Part shown: in pieces, positions 1 through 7,957 of the stretch | Position numbering within the stretch: the first letter of the stretch is position 1 | Layout: every line of letters begins with the position of its first letter | DNA from: Porphyromonadaceae bacterium | Lineage (GTDB): Bacteria > Bacteroidota > Bacteroidia > Bacteroidales > Paludibacteraceae | Reading direction: 5' to 3' | Length of the DNA: 43,894 nucleotides | Assembly: GCA_012523295.1 (NCBI GenBank) | Contig: JAAYIT010000286.1 | Location: forward strand, 1 to 43,894 | Translations under genes and position numbers: made by a program | Notes under the pieces: generated by a model | Databases searched by the model: none | What the model was told of the DNA's origin: nothing | What the model saw: only the letters and a program-made list of their open reading frames with translations

Positions 1-107
1 GTAGAAAGTAAGAATATAAGGTTCAATTTGAAGTCTTTAAACATTTTAAAAATCACGCCTTTCTATAACAAATTAAAAAAATATCAACAGTTTTTTCTTA
101 AACCATT

Positions 108-1877
108 ATGAAAGAAATTAAATTCAGCTTAGTTTACCGTGATATGTGGCAATCAAGCGGAAAATACGTCCCAAGAATTGACCAATTAGAAAAAGTTGCA
201 CCTGAGATTATTAAAATGGGTTGTTTTGCCCGAGTAGAAACCAATGGAGGTGCTTCGGAACAAGTAAATTTACTCTATGGAGAAAACCCGAATCTTTCAG
301 TTCGTAAGTTCACCAGCTTTTTTAACGAGGCAGGTATCCAAACTCATATGCTCGATCGTGGTCTGAATGGATTGCGAATGAATCCTGTGCCCGATGATGT
401 ACGCCGGTTGATGTACAAAGTAAAAAAAGCGCAGGGTGTGGATATTACACGAATTTTTTGCGGACTTAACGATGTGAGAAACATCGCACCTTCCATAAAA
501 TATGCAAAAGCGGCCGGAATGATAGCTCAGGCAGCCATGTGTATCACCTATTCTGAGGTACATACGGCGGAATACTATATCGACATGGCTGAGCAGTTGA
601 TCGCTGAAGGTGCAGATGAAATTTGCTTGAAAGACATGGCCGGAATCGGTCGTCCCGAGTTGTTGGGCAGAATTGTAAAAGCCATTAAAACAGCTCATCC
701 GGATATCCCGATTCAATATCATGGTCACTCCGGACCGGGATTTTCTGTTGCTTCTATGCTTGAAGTAGCAAAAGCCGGAGCCGATTATTTGGATGTCGCA
801 ATGGAGCCGCTTGCCTGGGGAATGGTACATCCTGATGTAATCACGATACACGCTATGCTGAAAGAGGCGGGATTCAAAGTACCCGAAATTAACATGAACG
901 CTTATATGGAAGTTCGTCGTTTGACCCAAAGCTTTATCGACGACTTTCTGGGCTACTTTATAGATGAAAGAAACAGCCAAATGACCTCATTGCTAGTCAA
1001 TTGTGGTCTTCCGGGTGGCATGATGGGCTCGCTTATGGCTGATATAAAGCCTGTTCTCGACTGTATCAACTCGAACTTAAAAAAAACAAACAAACCCGAA
1101 CTTACTCAAGACCAACTGCTTGTGATGCTTTTTGAGGAAGTCGCATATATTTGGCCTAAACTTGGCAATCCTCCACTCGTAACGCCTTTCAGCCAGTACG
1201 TAAAAAATATCGCGTTAATGAACGTCATGTCCTTGACAAAAGGTCAATCCAGATGGACAATGATTGATAAAAACTCATGGGATATGATTCTAGGGAAAGC
1301 AGGAAGATTGCCCGGGAAATTAGACCCTGAAATCATTGCATTGGCAGAAAAAAACAAGTATGAATTCTTTGAAGGAAATCCTCAGTCCAACTATCCGGAT
1401 GAGTTAGACCGATTTATCAAAGAAATGAAGGAAAACAATTGGGACAGAGGCAAAGATGATGAGGAACTATTTGAGTTTGCCATGCATGAAAAGCAATACC
1501 GCGAATACAAATCTGGTGCCGCGAAAGAACGATTCAACAAAGAACTTGAAGCCGCTATCAAAACAAAATACGCGAATGGAATTGAGCAAATCCCGGATCT
1601 TTTATCTCTGAAATACCCCAATGCTGAGCCAATTGTATCGCCTTATACGGGTCGTGTGATTTGGGAACTTGCTTTTGAAGAAAAATCAATGGAACCGGTT
1701 CACGGAAAATTCATAAAGAACCAAGGTACAATCTGCAATATTGAAACGAACTATGGAGTTGAAACAATAAACAGCTTCTGCGATGGGAATATAATTGCTG
1801 TGGAGAAAAGACAAGGACAGTTGGCAAGAAAAGGTGAAACACTGGCATACATTGAGAGGACAAATAGTAAAAATTAG
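108..1877 (+). CDS. Carboxyltransferase-domain protein (OadA / pyruvate carboxylase subunit B-like) with degenerate biotinyl domain
   Basis: This 589-residue protein resembles the alpha subunit of oxaloacetate decarboxylase and the carboxyltransferase half of pyruvate carboxylase. The TIM-barrel metal site looks intact: YRD with Asp12, the carbamylated-lysine motif LKDMAG (Lys175), and HGH (His205, His207). PGGMMGSL stands where OadA proteins have PGGMISNL. The last 50 residues align without gaps to a biotin carrier domain (DG, then G-x5-G-x2-L-x2-I), but the lysine of the usual MKM is Tyr549. The protein therefore probably cannot carry biotin on this domain and would need a carrier in trans, or it has another role. 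No decarboxylase beta or gamma subunit lies beside it. The family is clear; the substrate is not. Confidence 0.8.
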   Translation: MKEIKFSLVYRDMWQSSGKYVPRIDQLEKVAPEIIKMGCFARVETNGGASEQVNLLYGENPNLSVRKFTSFFNEAGIQTHMLDRGLNGLRMNPVPDDVRRLMYKVKKAQGVDITRIFCGLNDVRNIAPSIKYAKAAGMIAQAAMCITYSEVHTAEYYIDMAEQLIAEGADEICLKDMAGIGRPELLGRIVKAIKTAHPDIPIQYHGHSGPGFSVASMLEVAKAGADYLDVAMEPLAWGMVHPDVITIHAMLKEAGFKVPEINMNAYMEVRRLTQSFIDDFLGYFIDERNSQMTSLLVNCGLPGGMMGSLMADIKPVLDCINSNLKKTNKPELTQDQLLVMLFEEVAYIWPKLGNPPLVTPFSQYVKNIALMNVMSLTKGQSRWTMIDKNSWDMILGKAGRLPGKLDPEIIALAEKNKYEFFEGNPQSNYPDELDRFIKEMKENNWDRGKDDEELFEFAMHEKQYREYKSGAAKERFNKELEAAIKTKYANGIEQIPDLLSLKYPNAEPIVSPYTGRVIWELAFEEKSMEPVHGKFIKNQGTICNIETNYGVETINSFCDGNIIAVEKRQGQLARKGETLAYIERTNSKN

Positions 1878-2046
1878 TTTTTTTTCACAGCCAATTGATT
1901 TGCTCATACAAGCAGATTAATTTCACCTATACTAAGAAAATCAGCAAAGCCGAAAACTCACATTTTCTACAGTAAAAATTAAAGTGAGGAATTTACAGAT
2001 TGAACTTCTATCCATAAATTTCACTTTATACATGAAGTCAACGGAT

Positions 2047-2086
2047 AAAAAAAACGGATTCACAAGTGTTATGAATCCGTTTTTTT
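2047..2086. terminator. Bidirectional rho-independent terminator
   Basis: A perfect stem (cggattca at 2055-2062 pairing with tgaatccg at 2072-2079) is flanked by an A-run on the left and a T-run on the right. The hairpin therefore has a U-tail on either strand. It lies between the convergent genes ending at 1877 (plus) and 2120 (minus) and can serve both. Confidence 0.85.
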
Positions 2087-2119
2087 GCTGTGTATGTGAT
2101 AAATGAAACGAAAATTCTA

Positions 2120-2563
2120 TCATCTATTTCCTCTGTTTCCTCTGTCTCTGAACTGCTGAGCTCTTTCGTTTCGTATTTTTACGTACTGCTCCATTTTTTC
2201 TTTACCGATAATTTTTTCAAGCTCAGCGTCATGAGATTTTCTCATTTCTTCCATTTCAGCTCTCATTTTATCGCGGTGCTGTTGGGTAAGCTCTCTGTTG
2301 TTCTGACGATTTCTTTGAGCTTCTGCACGTCTTGCATCACGGATAGAATCTTGTTTTTCGAAAAGCTGTAGCACTTTTGCTTTTTGTTCTTCTGAAAGGT
2401 TCACGTCAGTTGCCATTCGATCCACTCGTTGTTGCGCTGTGACTGCTCTGTTGCGTGGAGCATCCGAGCGGTTTTGTCTGTTTCCGCGATCTTGATTCTG
2501 AGCAATTATTGCTATGTTAAAAGCGAATAATGCTGCCAATACTAAATAACCAAATTTTCTCAT
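2120..2563 (-). CDS. Small exported Gln/Arg-rich protein, DUF4890/Spy-like
   Basis: This 147-residue protein has an N-terminal signal peptide (hydrophobic stretch at about residues 5-20, ending near AQNQ). The rest is highly charged, predicted helical, and rich in Arg, Gln, Asn and Glu. The segment VNLSEEQKAKVLQLFEKQ followed by long charged helices is the pattern of the Spy/CpxP-like and DUF4890 periplasmic proteins common in Bacteroidetes. Spy-type proteins act as ATP-independent chaperones, but that role is only an analogy here. It is a single-gene unit; no promoter box is obvious in the AT-rich leader. Confidence 0.65.
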   Translation of the reverse strand: MRKFGYLVLAALFAFNIAIIAQNQDRGNRQNRSDAPRNRAVTAQQRVDRMATDVNLSEEQKAKVLQLFEKQDSIRDARRAEAQRNRQNNRELTQQHRDKMRAEMEEMRKSHDAELEKIIGKEKMEQYVKIRNERAQQFRDRGNRGNR

Positions 2564-2680
2564 AATTTCTAAAATTATTAAATTGTGAATATATAAAAAA
2601 TCAATCTGTTACTTTGACTGTTTTTTATCAAAAACGTTTAAAATGAGAAAATTATTTCGAAAGTATTGACGTGAAATGCA

Positions 2681-3076
2681 CTATTTTGTCACACTATTTA
2701 CAAATCCCATTGAATCTTCGAAAGCCCCGCTCATCACTTCTTCCACTATTCCGCCAATTTGCTTTGCCATCATTCCCGCATTCATCAATGAAATGTAAGT
2801 TTCACCATCGGATTTGTCATAAACTGAAATCCTGCAAGGCATTAAATTTGAATAAATACGCTCAGCATCTCTATTCAAAATTTTTGAAGAATGGTGCGGA
2901 TTGCAAAGTTCAATTACTTTTACGGGCAAAACATCATAACCGTGATTTTGAAGCGATTGCTGCAGGTTATGCGTCATTTGTACTTTCCAGTTAGCTTTTT
3001 CAATTGTTTCTGTAAGTTTCTCTACTGTCTGTTCAAAATCGAACTTACTTTGAACTTCAATAAACATATTTTCCAT
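2681..3076 (-). CDS. DUF302 domain protein
   Basis: This is a 131-residue soluble protein without signal peptide or membrane segment. The order of motifs is that of DUF302: an N-terminal VQSKFDFEQTVEKLTETI helix, a central VIELCNPHHSSKIL segment, and the strand LMPCRISVYDKSDGETYIS. DUF302 proteins are small alpha/beta proteins of unknown biochemical function, often encoded near redox or heavy-metal genes. An in-frame ATG at 3067 is an alternative start. A terminator-like hairpin at 3110-3142 separates it from the thioredoxin genes upstream, so it may be a separate transcript or receive readthrough. Confidence 0.75.
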   Translation of the reverse strand: MENMFIEVQSKFDFEQTVEKLTETIEKANWKVQMTHNLQQSLQNHGYDVLPVKVIELCNPHHSSKILNRDAERIYSNLMPCRISVYDKSDGETYISLMNAGMMAKQIGGIVEEVMSGAFEDSMGFVNSVTK

Positions 3077-3109
3077 ATTCTTATATTCATTTTAGGGGGT
3101 ATGCCAAAG

Positions 3110-3142
3110 AAAAGTGCCAAAGGAATAAACTTTGGCACTTTT
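3110..3142 (-). terminator. Terminator hairpin after the thioredoxin pair
   Basis: The 12-bp perfect inverted repeat aaaagtgccaaa / tttggcactttt (3110-3121 and 3131-3142) has a 9-nt loop. On the minus strand it ends in a short U-tract just after the stop codon of the lipoprotein thioredoxin gene (3147). It is the likely end of the arsR-thioredoxin operon. Confidence 0.7.
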
Positions 3143-3146
3143 ACTG

Positions 3147-3671
3147 TTATTTTTTCGCTAACATAAAATTATCAATTTTATCCTTGAAAGTATCTTTTGA
3201 AATTGCTCCTACTTCTGCTGTAGGATCGCCTGTCATAGGCACAAAGAACAAAGTCGGAATACTTTGAATACCAAAAGCCCGAGCCAACTGTGGTTCTTTA
3301 TCCACATCTACTTTGTAAATGTAAATCTGACCTGCATATTCTTTTGCCAAATCATCTAAAATCGGAGCGATGACTTTACAAGGCGGACACCACGTTGCCC
3401 AAAAATCAACAATAGCCGGCTTATCTCCCAAGTACACCCACTTTGATGGATTGTCTTCGTAATTCATCACTATTTTTTTGAATTCTGCCGTAGTAAGGTG
3501 AATTGGTTCATTTACAACTTTCAAAGAATCAGTAGCTTCATTATTTTTTTGCAGTTCACTTACTTCAGAACTTTCTACTTTAGCTTCTTTGTTCTCAGAT
3601 TTCGAGGTATTGTTGCAAGACATTGCAGTTAATGTCAAAATTGCAACAAATAGGATTGTTATTTTTCTCAT
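3147..3671 (-). CDS. Thioredoxin-fold lipoprotein (WCPPC)
   Basis: This 174-residue protein has a lipoprotein signal peptide with a lipobox-like end (LTAMSC, Cys19), then a low-complexity charged linker to about residue 60. A complete thioredoxin domain follows, with the active site FWATWCPPCK and the cis-proline motif SIPT. It is predicted to sit in the envelope as a membrane-anchored thiol-disulfide oxidoreductase. WCPPC differs from the WCGPC of the thioredoxin encoded 2 nt upstream, so the two may differ in redox potential or partner. The tight spacing indicates co-transcription. The fold is certain; the partner is unknown. Confidence 0.88.
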   Translation of the reverse strand: MRKITILFVAILTLTAMSCNNTSKSENKEAKVESSEVSELQKNNEATDSLKVVNEPIHLTTAEFKKIVMNYEDNPSKWVYLGDKPAIVDFWATWCPPCKVIAPILDDLAKEYAGQIYIYKVDVDKEPQLARAFGIQSIPTLFFVPMTGDPTAEVGAISKDTFKDKIDNFMLAKK

Positions 3672-3673
3672 TA

Positions 3674-4180
3674 TTATTCAGCTTTTGCGGTTTCTTTTTT
3701 CAAAAGTACAGTTTCTATGGCTTCTTTGAAAGCATGTTTTGGAAGAGCTCCCTGAGCCATTTGCGGCGCTTCACCCATTGGTGCGAAAATCAACGTTGGA
3801 ATGCTTCGAATTCCAAATGCTGCCGCTAACTCCTGCTCCTCTTCCGTATTAACTTTGTAAATGTAGATGTCGTCTGCATACTCATTCGCGAGCTCTTCCA
3901 AGATTGGCGCGATCATTTTACAAGGTCCGCACCAGCTGGCATAAAAATCAATAATTGCAGGTTTGTCACCCAAATATTTCCATTCGGTTGGATTTTTTTC
4001 ATAATCCACTACTTTTTTAAGAAATTCTTCTTTTGTTAAATGAATTGTTCCCATTTTCTTTTTTTCTGATTTATTTAAATTTTCTTTTTTTGTTTCTTGC
4101 TTCTCATTTTTGACAGCCGTAAAAGCGTATATCGCCAGAAGCGATAAAATAAGCGCAGATGATAAAACTATTTTTCTCAT
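3674..4180 (-). CDS. Exported or membrane-anchored thioredoxin (WCGPC)
   Basis: This 168-residue protein has an N-terminal hydrophobic segment (about residues 4-22, an uncleaved anchor or signal peptide without lipobox) and a Lys/Glu-rich linker. Its thioredoxin domain carries FYASWCGPCK and the cis-proline SIPT. It is a clear paralogue of the downstream lipoprotein: both share a linker-adjacent motif (HLT.EFKK/LKKVV.YE.NP..W.YLGDKPAI). The pair looks like a tandem duplication that diverged at the active site and the anchor. A role in envelope thiol reduction is inferred from domain and location. Confidence 0.88.
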   Translation of the reverse strand: MRKIVLSSALILSLLAIYAFTAVKNEKQETKKENLNKSEKKKMGTIHLTKEEFLKKVVDYEKNPTEWKYLGDKPAIIDFYASWCGPCKMIAPILEELANEYADDIYIYKVNTEEEQELAAAFGIRSIPTLIFAPMGEAPQMAQGALPKHAFKEAIETVLLKKETAKAE

Positions 4181-4293
4181 ACGATTAAATTTTTGTTTTT
4201 TTACGTTAAGGTCGTATGAAACACGCCATTAGACTTTACACGGTTTGAGTGAAAATTTGCTTTTAATGGCTGTTTCATAAGAATCTTATTTAA

Positions 4294-4497
4294 TTAATAT
4301 TGGTTTTTGAATCCTATTTCTTCTAATTTTTTTGAAATATCTTCTCGGCTTACCTCATCGGTGTGATTGACAGAAATTCTTCCATTCACGAAATCAACTT
4401 CAGCGCCAAAAACGCCTTGAAGCTCTCCTATCTTACTCATAATCTGATTATTACAAACCAGCCACTCGTCGCTGTTTATTTGAAAAGTACTGTACAT
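4294..4497 (-). CDS. HMA-like small protein with only one of the two metal-site cysteines
   Basis: This 67-residue protein has the length and beta-alpha-beta-beta-alpha-beta pattern of heavy-metal-associated domains: IMSKIGELQGVFGAEVDFVNGRISV, then SREDISKKLEEIGF. Where copper chaperones have GMTCxxC, this protein has SDEWLVC. The second cysteine (Cys15) is kept and the first is Trp12. High-affinity Cu(I) or Zn binding by the usual CxxC is therefore unlikely unless it dimerises. It sits inside the arsR-thioredoxin run, 68 nt after the small membrane protein gene and 113 nt before the first thioredoxin gene. Confidence 0.65.
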   Translation of the reverse strand: MYSTFQINSDEWLVCNNQIMSKIGELQGVFGAEVDFVNGRISVNHTDEVSREDISKKLEEIGFKNQY

Positions 4498-4565
4498 ATT
4501 AAGATTTACTACTTACAATTTAAAAATTTACGATTGCGAAATATAAAATTTTATTGAGCTTTCTA

Positions 4566-4793
4566 TTAACGTTCTTCTATTTCTACTTTCTTTTTGGGTT
4601 CTACAGCACAACTACTATTGCCTGCACATCCACAGCCGATATTCATAATAGCTTGAACTAAGAAAAATATCGAGAAAAGAAGGTAAAATGTTTGTCCGTC
4701 AAACGCGTATGCAAGACCAAATATTGTGCCTAAAATAAGCCGTAAATACCGAGCTGAATCCCATGTTCTGAAATAATTCTTAATTCTTTTCAT
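4566..4793 (-). CDS. Small membrane protein, DUF2892-like
   Basis: From the ATG at 4793 (MKRIKNYF) the protein has 75 residues. It shows the pattern of YgaP-type/DUF2892 inner-membrane proteins: an amphipathic start, then hydrophobic stretches RYLRLILGTIFGLAYA and FYLLFSIFFLVQAIMNI. These lead into a cysteine-rich tail (GCGCAGNSSC). I preferred this start to the upstream one at 4823 because it gives only a 14-nt overlap with the preceding gene. Similar short membrane proteins occur with ArsR regulators and thioredoxins in Bacteroidetes. The function is unknown. Confidence 0.6.
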   Translation of the reverse strand: MKRIKNYFRTWDSARYLRLILGTIFGLAYAFDGQTFYLLFSIFFLVQAIMNIGCGCAGNSSCAVEPKKKVEIEER

Positions 4794-4992
4794 CTGAAAC
4801 CTTCTCTTTTTTAAACATGTCAAAAATCAAATAGCCAAAAACAGCACCAAACCCTATGCTTATATACGGATTTGACGTAAGCGGACAAGATCCACTGTTG
4901 CAACCAATGAAATAATAGTACGCGTAACCACCGATAGCACCTACAACAAGGCCCAATAATCCAAGTTTATTTTTTTTGAGAAAGTTATTCAT
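4780..4992 (-). CDS. DUF6132 family small membrane protein
   Basis: This 70-residue protein has two hydrophobic segments (about residues 10-28 and 45-60) around the conserved motif FIGCNSGSCPLTSNPY, which I associate with the DUF6132 family. The two cysteines in GCNSGSC are a plausible thiol or metal site at the membrane surface. It starts 20 nt after the stop of arsR and overlaps the next gene, so it is translationally linked to both. No biochemical function is known for the family. Confidence 0.7.
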   Translation of the reverse strand: MNNFLKKNKLGLLGLVVGAIGGYAYYYFIGCNSGSCPLTSNPYISIGFGAVFGYLIFDMFKKEKVSDEKN

Positions 4993-5012
4993 TATTGTAT
5001 AATATTAATTGT

Positions 5013-5300
5013 TTAATTGCATTTTTGAATACATTTTATTACTTGAGTAATATGCTTGTCTTTCAAGGAATAAAAACAGTTTTTTCCCTCTTTCCGGCAA
5101 TTCAAAACACCTTTGGCACGCATATCTGTAAGATGATGTGAAAGCAAGGATTGCTCACAACCAATGATTTCAACTAACTCTGAAACTGTTAGCTCTTCTT
5201 TATTTTCAAGAATTGAAATGACCCTTAAGCGAGTCGCATTTGAGATTGCCCTCAACATGTATGCTGCATCTTCCATTTTTTTTATATCATCATTGTTCAT
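5013..5300 (-). CDS. ArsR/SmtB family winged-helix repressor
   Basis: From the ATG at 5300 this is a 95-residue winged-helix protein with the ArsR signature SELVEIIGCEQSLLSHHL as recognition region and the wing CRKEGKNCFYSL. An upstream TTG at 5315 would add five residues and is less likely. The classical ELCVCDL metal site in helix 3 reads ELTVSEL, so that site is absent. Cys48, Cys68, Cys75, Cys90 and Cys94 could form another metal or thiol-sensing site. It is the first gene of the minus-strand run and lies just behind a perfect inverted repeat (5332-5351), so autorepression is the natural model. Confidence 0.88.
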   Translation of the reverse strand: MNNDDIKKMEDAAYMLRAISNATRLRVISILENKEELTVSELVEIIGCEQSLLSHHLTDMRAKGVLNCRKEGKNCFYSLKDKHITQVIKCIQKCN

Positions 5301-5331
5301 AATTGTCAATTTCAAAAATTAAAATGCAAAT

Positions 5332-5351
5332 ATATGAATATATGTTCATAT
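5332..5351. promoter_or_regulatory. Probable ArsR operator
   Basis: The 7-bp perfect inverted repeat atatgaa-N6-ttcatat is centred about 40 bp upstream of the arsR ATG, and a further half-site (atgaat) follows at 5354-5359. This is the AT-rich hyphenated palindrome expected for an ArsR/SmtB dimer. Binding is inferred. Confidence 0.6.
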
Positions 5352-5449
5352 GTATGAATGTTTTTTGTTTTTTTTAACTAAAAAGACATATTATTACGTC
5401 CTACAGCTAAAAATCAAGAAAATACAAAGCGATTTTTAAGAATAAACTG

Positions 5450-5457
5450 TATCTTTG
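5450..5457 (+). promoter_or_regulatory. Bacteroidetes -7 box (TATCTTTG) upstream of aroB
   Basis: TATCTTTG fits the phylum's TAnnTTTG element and points towards aroB, leaving a leader of roughly 140 nt. No clear -33 TTG was found at the usual distance. The leader contains a 22-codon ORF (5474-5542) and a weak caaac/gtttg hairpin near 5519-5533. I see no aromatic-rich attenuation peptide. Confidence 0.4.
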
Positions 5458-5606
5458 TAGCTTAGTCGAGTAAATGATAAATTCACAGCGTATAATGAAA
5501 AGTTTAGACTTGACGGCAAACACCCGGTTTGTTCAAAAGTAAAAAAGTGGAATCTTACTCAAAAAAATTGTATAATCCTATATAATTCGTACAGTTCAAA
5601 TCCCAA

Positions 5607-6650
5607 ATGTCAAATACAAAAGTAACAAACGATATAAATAAAGTGTTGGATAAAGCCATTGAGAAATGGGAAAGTGATGATATTTTTATTCTTACCGATA
5701 CAAATACGTATGAATTGTGCTTACCCAAACTTTTGAAATCTGATAAACTTAAAAAAAGTCACGTCATCACTATTTCCGCGGGCGATGACATGAAGAATGT
5801 TGATTCTCTTCAGCAGATTTGGGCTTATCTATCGGAAAATGGCGCTACTCGAAAATCATTGATGATTAATCTTGGAGGTGGAATGATAACCGATATCGGC
5901 GGTTTTGCAGCAGCCACATTTAAGCGTGGAATTGATTATATCAATGTGTCCACCACCCTACTCGGAGCTGTGGATGCCGCTACAGGAGGAAAAACAGGCA
6001 TTAATTTTCTTGGTTTCAAAAATGAAATCGGCTCTTTTGCGCCTGCGAAAGATGTTTTCATTAGTGTCGATTTTTTCAAAACTTTGGATGATAAAAACAT
6101 ACGTTCAGGCTATGCGGAAATGTTGAAGCATGCACTGATAAGCAGTAAAAACGATTGGCAGGATGTGCTGAAGTTTGATTTGGAAGAAGTTGATTTTGAG
6201 GAATTAACAGCTTTACTTGAAAGGAATAGTGAAATAAAAGAAAATATCGTTGAAGCCGATCCGAAAGAGCAAGGTATTCGTAAAGCGTTAAATTTAGGTC
6301 ACACATTTGCTCATGCTATAGAGAGCTGGAGCTATACTTCCGGAAACCCTGTATTACACGGCTATGCAGTTGCTTGGGGATTGGTTTGCGAACTTTATTT
6401 ATCACACATAAAACTCAATTTTCCAAAAGAAGAACTTCTACGACTGAAATACTTTGTACGAGAACATTACGGTAGATACGATTGTGGTTGCGATGATTAT
6501 GATGAGCTGATTGAACTGATGAAACACGACAAAAAAAATGAGAAAAAGCTTATTATTTTCACATTATTATCGAATGTAGGGGAAGTTGTAATTAATCAGA
6601 CTGCAACGAATGATGAAATTATTGAATGTTTGGATTTTTTAGTCAGTTAA
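5607..6650 (+). CDS. aroB: 3-dehydroquinate synthase
   Basis: This 347-residue enzyme converts DAHP to 3-dehydroquinate, the second step of the shikimate pathway, using NAD and a divalent metal. The sequence shows the NAD-binding glycine motif NLGGGMITDIGGF and the substrate-loop motif STTLLGAVDAATGGKTGIN. It also has the three metal ligands in context: Glu in GYAEMLKHALI, His in NLGHTFAHAIE, and His in LHGYAVAWG. Length is normal. It lies alone in its pathway here, upstream of a CoA-binding protein gene and dapB on the same strand. Confidence 0.96.
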   Translation: MSNTKVTNDINKVLDKAIEKWESDDIFILTDTNTYELCLPKLLKSDKLKKSHVITISAGDDMKNVDSLQQIWAYLSENGATRKSLMINLGGGMITDIGGFAAATFKRGIDYINVSTTLLGAVDAATGGKTGINFLGFKNEIGSFAPAKDVFISVDFFKTLDDKNIRSGYAEMLKHALISSKNDWQDVLKFDLEEVDFEELTALLERNSEIKENIVEADPKEQGIRKALNLGHTFAHAIESWSYTSGNPVLHGYAVAWGLVCELYLSHIKLNFPKEELLRLKYFVREHYGRYDCGCDDYDELIELMKHDKKNEKKLIIFTLLSNVGEVVINQTATNDEIIECLDFLVS

Positions 6651-6756
6651 ATTTAAGAAAATAGGAAACAGTCATTTTTGATAAGTTAGAAACCCAAGGA
6701 AATGATGAGTGGCGTGTTCCATAATACCACAGTGTTAAAGAATAATTCATAATCTT

Positions 6757-7113
6757 ATGAAAACATTAATTATCGGTGCTTCCAAAAATCCGGAGCGTTA
6801 TTCGTATAAAGCTGCAGAACGACTATTGAAATACGGACACGAAATTGAACTATTAGGACTTCGCCCGGATGAGATATTCGGACAAACTATCGACACCGAA
6901 AAGAAACAATATGCTGATATTGACACCGTTACATTATATGTCGGACCGCAAAGGCAAGCGGAGTATTATGATTATATCGTTTCACTGAAACCGAGACGGG
7001 TGATTTTTAATCCCGGTACGGAAAATGAAAAATTTTACGAAATTCTCAAAAACAACAATATAGCATACGAAACAGCTTGTACTTTAGTTTTGCTTGGGAC
7101 GGGGCAATACTAA
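6757..7113 (+). CDS. CoA-binding domain protein (YccU-like)
   Basis: This 118-residue single-domain Rossmann-type protein starts with LIIGASKNPERYSYKAAERL and has the later conserved segments DTVTLYVGPQRQAEYYDYI and RRVIFNPGTENEKFY. These identify the short CoA-binding family (like E. coli YccU), related to the N-terminal domain of succinyl-CoA synthetase alpha. It lacks the ligase parts, so it probably binds a nucleotide or CoA without catalysis. It lies 75 nt before dapB, probably in the same transcript. Confidence 0.85.
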   Translation: MKTLIIGASKNPERYSYKAAERLLKYGHEIELLGLRPDEIFGQTIDTEKKQYADIDTVTLYVGPQRQAEYYDYIVSLKPRRVIFNPGTENEKFYEILKNNNIAYETACTLVLLGTGQY

Positions 7114-7188
7114 AATGTGCCAATTTGCCAATATTCTGAATTAACAAAGGACAAATTAGCCATTTAACTATTTAACTATTTTACCAAA

Positions 7189-7914
7189 ATGAAAATAGCA
7201 TTAATCGGTTACGGAAAAATGGGTAAAACCATTGAACGAATAGCGCGCGAGCGAGGACACGATATTGTGTCAATTATAGATATTGATAATCGCGATGATT
7301 TTCTATCAGATGCATTCAAAAGTGCTGATGTGGCAATTGAATTTACGATGCCGACCGTGGCAATAGACAATTACCGTATGGCATGGCAAGCGGGTGTTCC
7401 CGTGGTTTCGGGCACTACGGGGTGGAACGAACAGCTTCCCGAAGTGAAAGCAGAAATCGAACAAAACGGTTATACGCTGTTTTGGTCGTCGAATTTCAGC
7501 TTGGGTGTGAATATATTTATGGCGCTGAATAAGTACCTTGCCAAAATGATGAACCAATTTCCCGATTACAACGTAGAAATGACTGAAGTGCACCATACAC
7601 AGAAATTAGACGCTCCATCAGGAACAGCTATTACTTTGGCAGAGGGGATTTTAGAAAATATAAAGAGAAAATCAAAATGGGTAAAAGAAGTCCGGCATCA
7701 AGCTGATGAAATCGCCATCAAGTCGCTACGAGAAGGACAAGTCCCCGGAATTCACACCATTCGCTACGAAAGCGGTGTGGACAGCATAGAAATCACGCAT
7801 AATGCGAAAAGCCGCGAAGGATTTGCAATCGGAGCGGTAGTAGCAGCTGAATTTACTGTAGGTAAAAAGGGATTAATCGGGATGGAGGAGATGATGGCTG
7901 AACTCCCGAAATAA
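7189..7914 (+). CDS. dapB: 4-hydroxy-tetrahydrodipicolinate reductase
   Basis: This 241-residue enzyme performs the NAD(P)H-dependent reduction step of the diaminopimelate/lysine pathway. Visible motifs are the nucleotide-binding ALIGYGKMGKTIE at the N-terminus, SGTTGW near residue 75, SSNFSLGVNIF near 100, and the catalytic/substrate loop HHTQKLDAPSGTA. The order dapB, lepB, WbqC-like is a conserved Bacteroidales arrangement. Here it is interrupted by a small hypothetical gene and a transposase with repeats. Confidence 0.96.
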   Translation: MKIALIGYGKMGKTIERIARERGHDIVSIIDIDNRDDFLSDAFKSADVAIEFTMPTVAIDNYRMAWQAGVPVVSGTTGWNEQLPEVKAEIEQNGYTLFWSSNFSLGVNIFMALNKYLAKMMNQFPDYNVEMTEVHHTQKLDAPSGTAITLAEGILENIKRKSKWVKEVRHQADEIAIKSLREGQVPGIHTIRYESGVDSIEITHNAKSREGFAIGAVVAAEFTVGKKGLIGMEEMMAELPK

Positions 7915-7957
7915 TCGGGACAAGTTATGATTTCTTTGAATTATGTGATTTTGACTA

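Noticed and set aside
297-980. Long minus-strand ORF of 227 codons inside the first gene
   Set aside because: It lies wholly antisense to the well-supported carboxyltransferase gene, and its translation has no domain or signal pattern.
5474-5542. Leader peptide controlling aroB by attenuation
   Set aside because: A 22-codon ORF lies after the predicted promoter, but it has only one aromatic residue and no terminator/antiterminator pair follows it.
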